From contig NZ_NHTN01000060.1 in NCBI RefSeq assembly GCF_002167005.1, positions 1 to 52,025 of the forward strand: a stretch of 52,025 nucleotides of DNA. Direction: 5' to 3'. This DNA is from Indiicoccus explosivorum. Lineage in GTDB: Bacteria; Bacillota; Bacilli; Bacillales_A; Planococcaceae. Under the pieces are notes generated by a model, which did not search any database, was not told the origin of the DNA, and worked only from the letters and a program-made list of their open reading frames with translations. Below are positions 48,368 to 52,025 of this stretch, one piece after another; within the stretch, counting starts at the first letter, position 1, and each line of letters opens with the position of its first letter. A program made the translations under genes and the position numbers.

Positions 48368-50092
48368 ATGGATAACCTGAAACAGCTGGCATTCGCAAAG
48401 AAAGGCATGGTGCGCCTGCTGATGGCCGCATCCGTCCTGAAAGGGCTCGCAATGGTCGGACAAGCCTTGTTTTTCGTCATGGTCGCAGACCGCGTGTTTT
48501 TAAACGGGGCGTCTTTCAGGGACATCATCCCGCTGCTCGGCGGCCTGCTCGCAGCCATCCTTCTCCGGGTGTCCAGCGGTTATGCGATCGGCCGCACCGG
48601 ACGCAATCTGGCGGCAGCTGTGAAGAAGGAGCTGCGTTCGGAACTCATCGCTTCGTTCGCGGACAGTCCGCTGCTTGCTTCCGCACGGGGGCAGTCGGGC
48701 CGGAAAGTGAGCCTGCTGCTGGATGCGGTCGATGAGACGGATGGGTTTTTCAGCCTGTATATTCCGCAGCTGATGCAGACCTACATCATTCCGTTCATCC
48801 TGCTCGCGGTCATCTTCTTCCTCCACTGGCCGACGGGCGTCATCATCCTGCTGACGGCGCCGTTCATTCCCCTGTTCATGGCGATCGTCGGCAAACGCAC
48901 GAAAACGAAAGCGGACCGCCAGATGGAGGAACTCGGCCACTTCTCGGGCAATTTCCTTGATGTGCTGCAGGGACTCACGACACTCAAGCTCTATGGCCGG
49001 GTCCGCGGACAGGCGGAAGTGATCCGGACGAACAGCCTGAACTTCCGGGATGCCACGATGGACGTCCTGAAGTCCGCCTTCCTGTCTTCGTTCGCGCTCG
49101 AATACATCTCCATGCTCAGCATCGGCATCATCGCACTTGAAATCGGGATGAGCCTGATCGCGTTCGAGAGCATCTCGTTTTTCACAGCCTTTTTCGTCAT
49201 GGTGCTCGTCCCTGAGTTCTTCGCGCTTCTGAAGGACTTCGGCAGCGCGTTCCACAGCGGCAGAGGCGGCGTGGCCGCTTCCGAGCAGCTGGCCGGCCAG
49301 CTCCGGGAAGAACGGCAGCCGGTGGTATGGGGCCGGGAGACCCTGTCCGCCGTCCCGCCCCATCTTTCACTCAACGGGGTCGGTTTCCGGTACGGAGACG
49401 GCTTCGCGCTCGGGCCGGTACAGGCGGAAATCCCGCCGTACAGCCGCGCCGCCATCATCGGCGCTAGCGGTTCGGGCAAAACGACACTGCTGCATCTGAT
49501 TGCCGGCCTCCTGCCCGCTTCACGGGGCAATGTGACCGTCAACAGCGTACCGAGGGAGATGATCAGCGAAAAATCGTGGTTCGGCCAGCTCGGCTACATT
49601 TCGCAGGATCCTTATTTATTCGCGGGGACCATCGAAGAGAACATCGCGATCGGCGCGGATCGGGAAACGTCCCGCAAGGAAGTGCGCGAGGCGGCGGAAA
49701 AAGCCGGCATCGCGGATATGGTGCTGTCGCTGGAGCACGGATTCGATACACGGATCGGGGAAGGCGGCCGTGGCCTGTCCGGCGGCGAAAAGCAGCGCAT
49801 CGCCCTCGCCCGGGCGTTCCTGAAAAAACCGTCCGTCATCCTGTTCGATGAGCCGACGACGGGACTGGACTTGAAAACGGAACGGATTTTGCAGGCGTCC
49901 CTTGATGAGCTCGGGAAATCCGCCACCATCATTACGGTGGCGCACCGGCTGCATACGATCCGGCAGTCGGACGTCATTCTGTACCTCGACAGCGGCACGC
50001 TGCTCGCTGCCGGCAGCCACGCGTCATTAATGGACACGTTCAAGCCCTACCGGGAAGCGATCGCGGTCCAGCAGGGAGATGAGGCACTGTGA
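48368..50092 (+). CDS. cydD: Heterodimeric ABC exporter subunit CydD
   Basis: 574-aa half-transporter: six TM segments in the first ~320 residues, then an ABC domain with Walker A GASGSGKTT, signature LSGGEKQR, Walker B VILFDEPTTGLD and H-loop TVAHRL. With CydC it exports reduced thiols (glutathione/cysteine in E. coli) or haem-related compounds needed to assemble cytochrome bd. Named after the E. coli order; in B. subtilis this first gene is called cydC. ATG 48368 with GAGGGGG upstream; the earlier in-frame ATG is not supported. cydAB is not in the window. Confidence 0.9.
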   Translation: MDNLKQLAFAKKGMVRLLMAASVLKGLAMVGQALFFVMVADRVFLNGASFRDIIPLLGGLLAAILLRVSSGYAIGRTGRNLAAAVKKELRSELIASFADSPLLASARGQSGRKVSLLLDAVDETDGFFSLYIPQLMQTYIIPFILLAVIFFLHWPTGVIILLTAPFIPLFMAIVGKRTKTKADRQMEELGHFSGNFLDVLQGLTTLKLYGRVRGQAEVIRTNSLNFRDATMDVLKSAFLSSFALEYISMLSIGIIALEIGMSLIAFESISFFTAFFVMVLVPEFFALLKDFGSAFHSGRGGVAASEQLAGQLREERQPVVWGRETLSAVPPHLSLNGVGFRYGDGFALGPVQAEIPPYSRAAIIGASGSGKTTLLHLIAGLLPASRGNVTVNSVPREMISEKSWFGQLGYISQDPYLFAGTIEENIAIGADRETSRKEVREAAEKAGIADMVLSLEHGFDTRIGEGGRGLSGGEKQRIALARAFLKKPSVILFDEPTTGLDLKTERILQASLDELGKSATIITVAHRLHTIRQSDVILYLDSGTLLAAGSHASLMDTFKPYREAIAVQQGDEAL

Positions 50093-51798
50093 GTGAGCTG
50101 AAAACTATGATTTCCATGACGCTGCGGGAACGGCGGGACATCACCTTGGCGATCCTCTGCGGATTCCTTGCAGGGCTTGCGGGCGTCGCCCTGCTCGCCT
50201 CGAGCGGCTACCTGATTTCGCAGGCGGCGCTGGCCGCCCAGATGGTCATCCTCGTCGCGCTCGGTGCCTGCCTGAAGCTGTTCGGGCTCGCCGCAGCTGT
50301 GAGCCGGTACGGAGAGCGGCTATTCTCGCACCGGGCGACGTTCACGATGCTCGGCAATCTGCGGGTCTCGTTCTTCGGCAAGCTGTCGCCCCTCGCGCCC
50401 CGGATCTTTCATGAATACCGGAGCGGGGATCTGCTGTCGCGGATCGTCGGCGATGTTGAAAGCTTACAAAACTTGCTGCTGCGGGTCCTGTACCCACCTG
50501 TCGTGCTGCTGCTCGTTTTCACGAGTACGATTTTCTTCACGTCCTTCTTTTCGGCCGCCATCGCTTTCGTCTTGCTGGCCGGTCTGCTTCTGACAGTCGT
50601 GGCGGTTCCGGGTTTATTCGCCTGGCGCAAACGGAAGACGAAGCCCGCCGTCCGGGACAGCCGGGCTGACCTGTCGGCGGAAGCCGCGGAGTTCCTGTAT
50701 GGCTTCCGTGATTTGAAAATATATCAGCAGGCGGATGCAAGAAAGCGGCAGCTCCAGTCATTCGCTGAATCATACGAGGAAGAAAAGCGGAAAGAGGGGT
50801 TGCAGAACACCTTCATGCAGTCGGTCAATTCGTTCATCGCAATCCTCACTACGTGGACTGTACTCGCCCTCGGCGCCTATTTCGTCGCGGCAGGCGAACT
50901 CGACGGGCTGTATTTGGCAATGCTCGTCATGATTTCACTCGCCCTGTTCGAAAATATCGCGCCGATGGCCGTGTTCCCTTCCCACTATGAGGAAAGCCGG
51001 CAGGCGGCGGCCCGACTGAATCAAATCACGGAACGGCCGGTCCCTGAAACAGGGTCTGGCCAGCTGCCGGAAGGCGCCTGGGGACTGGAGGCCGAGACGC
51101 TGGCATACACGTATCCCGGAGAGGAACGGCCGGCGCTCCGGGACGTCTCTTTCCGCATTTCACCGGGCACGAAGACAGCGGTCGTTGGTCCGAGCGGCTC
51201 CGGCAAATCGACGCTGCTCCAGGTGCTGCTCGGCATCCTCCCTGCGGACAGCGGAACAGCATCAATCGGCGGCAGGAAACTCAATTCACTCGATCCGGAA
51301 TCACTGTGGAGCCGGATGAACACAGTTTTACAGCATAACCACTTCTTCTACGGCACCATCCGCAGCAACTTGCTGATCGCCGACGAAGATGCGCCGGATG
51401 AAGCCTTGCAGGAAGCGCTGGAAACTGTCGGACTCGGCGCCTTCTCTCTTTCCCAGGAAGTCGGGGAGAAAGGCGGGAACCTGTCCGGCGGCGAAAAGCA
51501 GCGGCTCGCCATCGCGCGCGCCATGCTGAAAGGCGCCCGCCTCTGGCTGCTCGATGAGCCGGTGTCATCCGTCAATGCCGCCACCGCCCGCTCCATTTAT
51601 GCCCGACTGTTCCGGATGCGGCCGGATGACACGTTCGTCATTGTCAGCCACGACCTCACCGGGCTGGAGCACATGGACCAGATCATCGTCATGGAAAACG
51701 GGCGCATCGCGGAGAACGGTTCATACGCGGAATTGATGGAAGCACACGGTTACTTTTATGAATTAAAGCAGATTGAGAAAAGCGTCTTCGCCTCATGA
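50089..51798 (+). CDS. cydC: Heterodimeric ABC exporter subunit CydC
   Basis: 569-aa partner of CydD: six TM segments, then Walker A GPSGSGKST, signature LSGGEKQR, Walker B LWLLDEPVSSVN and H-loop VSHDL. The Walker B-proximal residues (PVSSVN rather than PTTGLD) differ from CydD, fitting the asymmetric ATP sites of the heterodimer. GTG start overlaps the cydD stop (GTGA), so the subunits are translated together. Confidence 0.9.
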   Translation: MSELKTMISMTLRERRDITLAILCGFLAGLAGVALLASSGYLISQAALAAQMVILVALGACLKLFGLAAAVSRYGERLFSHRATFTMLGNLRVSFFGKLSPLAPRIFHEYRSGDLLSRIVGDVESLQNLLLRVLYPPVVLLLVFTSTIFFTSFFSAAIAFVLLAGLLLTVVAVPGLFAWRKRKTKPAVRDSRADLSAEAAEFLYGFRDLKIYQQADARKRQLQSFAESYEEEKRKEGLQNTFMQSVNSFIAILTTWTVLALGAYFVAAGELDGLYLAMLVMISLALFENIAPMAVFPSHYEESRQAAARLNQITERPVPETGSGQLPEGAWGLEAETLAYTYPGEERPALRDVSFRISPGTKTAVVGPSGSGKSTLLQVLLGILPADSGTASIGGRKLNSLDPESLWSRMNTVLQHNHFFYGTIRSNLLIADEDAPDEALQEALETVGLGAFSLSQEVGEKGGNLSGGEKQRLAIARAMLKGARLWLLDEPVSSVNAATARSIYARLFRMRPDDTFVIVSHDLTGLEHMDQIIVMENGRIAENGSYAELMEAHGYFYELKQIEKSVFAS

Positions 51799-51803
51799 AG
51801 GCC

Positions 51804-51832
51804 AGCCACCCGCTTTGGCGGGTGGCTTTTTT
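51804..51832 (+). terminator. Terminator of cydDC
   Basis: AGCCACCCGC-tttg-GCGGGTGGCT followed by TTTTT. Confidence 0.93.
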
Positions 51833-51888
51833 GCGCTCATTTTGCCGTCGGGAACGGGAAAGTGCGAGAGGTATAAGGATTGGGAGGG

Positions 51889-52025
51889 GTTTATTTGGGG
51901 CTTGGAGGCGTTTATCTCGGGCTTGACGGCGCTTATCTCGGTCTTGCCCCCGCTTATCTCGGTCTCGGGGTGCTTTATCTCGGTCTCGCCCCCGCTTATC
52001 CCGGTCTCGGGGTGCTTTATCTCGG
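51889..52025. repeat. 21-bp tandem array C (seven units, cut by window end)
   Basis: Unit core G[TC]TTATCTCGG. The A of TTAT falls at 51893, 51914, 51935, 51956, 51977, 51998 and 52019, exactly 21 bp apart each time, even where the letters around the core shift by one base. Tails alternate between two kinds, GTCTTGCCCCC-like and GTCTCGGGGT-like, which are partly complementary to each other. It begins 57 bp after the cydDC terminator. Confidence 0.88.

Noticed and set aside
51889-52025. Array C as a CRISPR array
   Set aside because: The unit is only 21 bp with an 11-bp core, far shorter than repeat-plus-spacer units, and no cas genes are present.

Overview
The window looks like a chromosomal segment of a moderately high-GC member of the Bacillales, probably Planococcaceae (Bhargavaea/Planococcus-like). 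This is inferred from gene families, AGGAGG-type ribosome binding sites, frequent TTG/GTG starts, S-box, T-box and preQ1-I leaders, a Bacillus-type methionine salvage cluster, a GbsR regulator and a YfiYZ/YfhA-like siderophore system. I see no rRNA or tRNA genes, CRISPR arrays, prophage or insertion sequences. Most genes are ordinary housekeeping or accessory genes.

Layout. 1-6.3 kb: divergent methionine salvage operons mtnKA (-) and mtnWXBD (+), each behind its own SAM-I riboswitch, with a 21-bp tandem repeat array between them. 6.4-9.7 kb: a small protein, a HEXXH lipoprotein, a GRDP/DUF1399-like protein with a Cys-rich tail, and a secreted protein with an internal duplication. 9.9-13.7 kb: a four-TM protein, an ECF sigma/anti-sigma pair, and a run of small membrane proteins, one frameshifted. 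14-19 kb: polytopic membrane protein, GDPD, chemoreceptor, HAD phosphatase and a decayed gene. 19.4-23.5 kb: three tandem SDR paralogues, a macro-domain protein and a LysE exporter. 23.6-24.2 kb: RelBE-type toxin-antitoxin with a perfect 23-bp palindromic operator. 24.3-29.1 kb: siderophore uptake (FhuF-like reductase, ATPase, two permeases; divergent binding lipoprotein) with Fur boxes.

29.1-36.9 kb: a second repeat array, an MDR reductase, GNAT, an AT-rich nucleosidase-like gene, MazG-like and Nudix genes, a BCCT transporter, a Phd/RelE module, a short ArsR protein and a glutaminase homologue whose substrate-binding residues are substituted. 37-38.3 kb: queF and a queuosine-precursor transporter behind a preQ1-I riboswitch. 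38.4-40.2 kb: T-box-controlled archaeal-type prolyl-tRNA synthetase. 40.3-48.2 kb: S41 peptidase, a gene with a LexA-like SOS box, an orphan peptide-binding lipoprotein with an M20 amidohydrolase, a GbsR-type regulator and a secreted M14 carboxypeptidase. 48.3-51.8 kb: cydDC with a Rex-like site. The window ends inside a third 21-bp repeat array.

The most unusual non-genic signal is four intergenic arrays of short tandem units (at 2.6, 29.1, 36.7 and 51.9 kb). Their period is strict (21 bp, or 20 bp in one) although the core sequence differs at each locus and the rest of each unit varies. The most unusual protein signals are the glutaminase homologue, the SDR triplet with a shared C-terminal tail, and the duplicated secreted protein.
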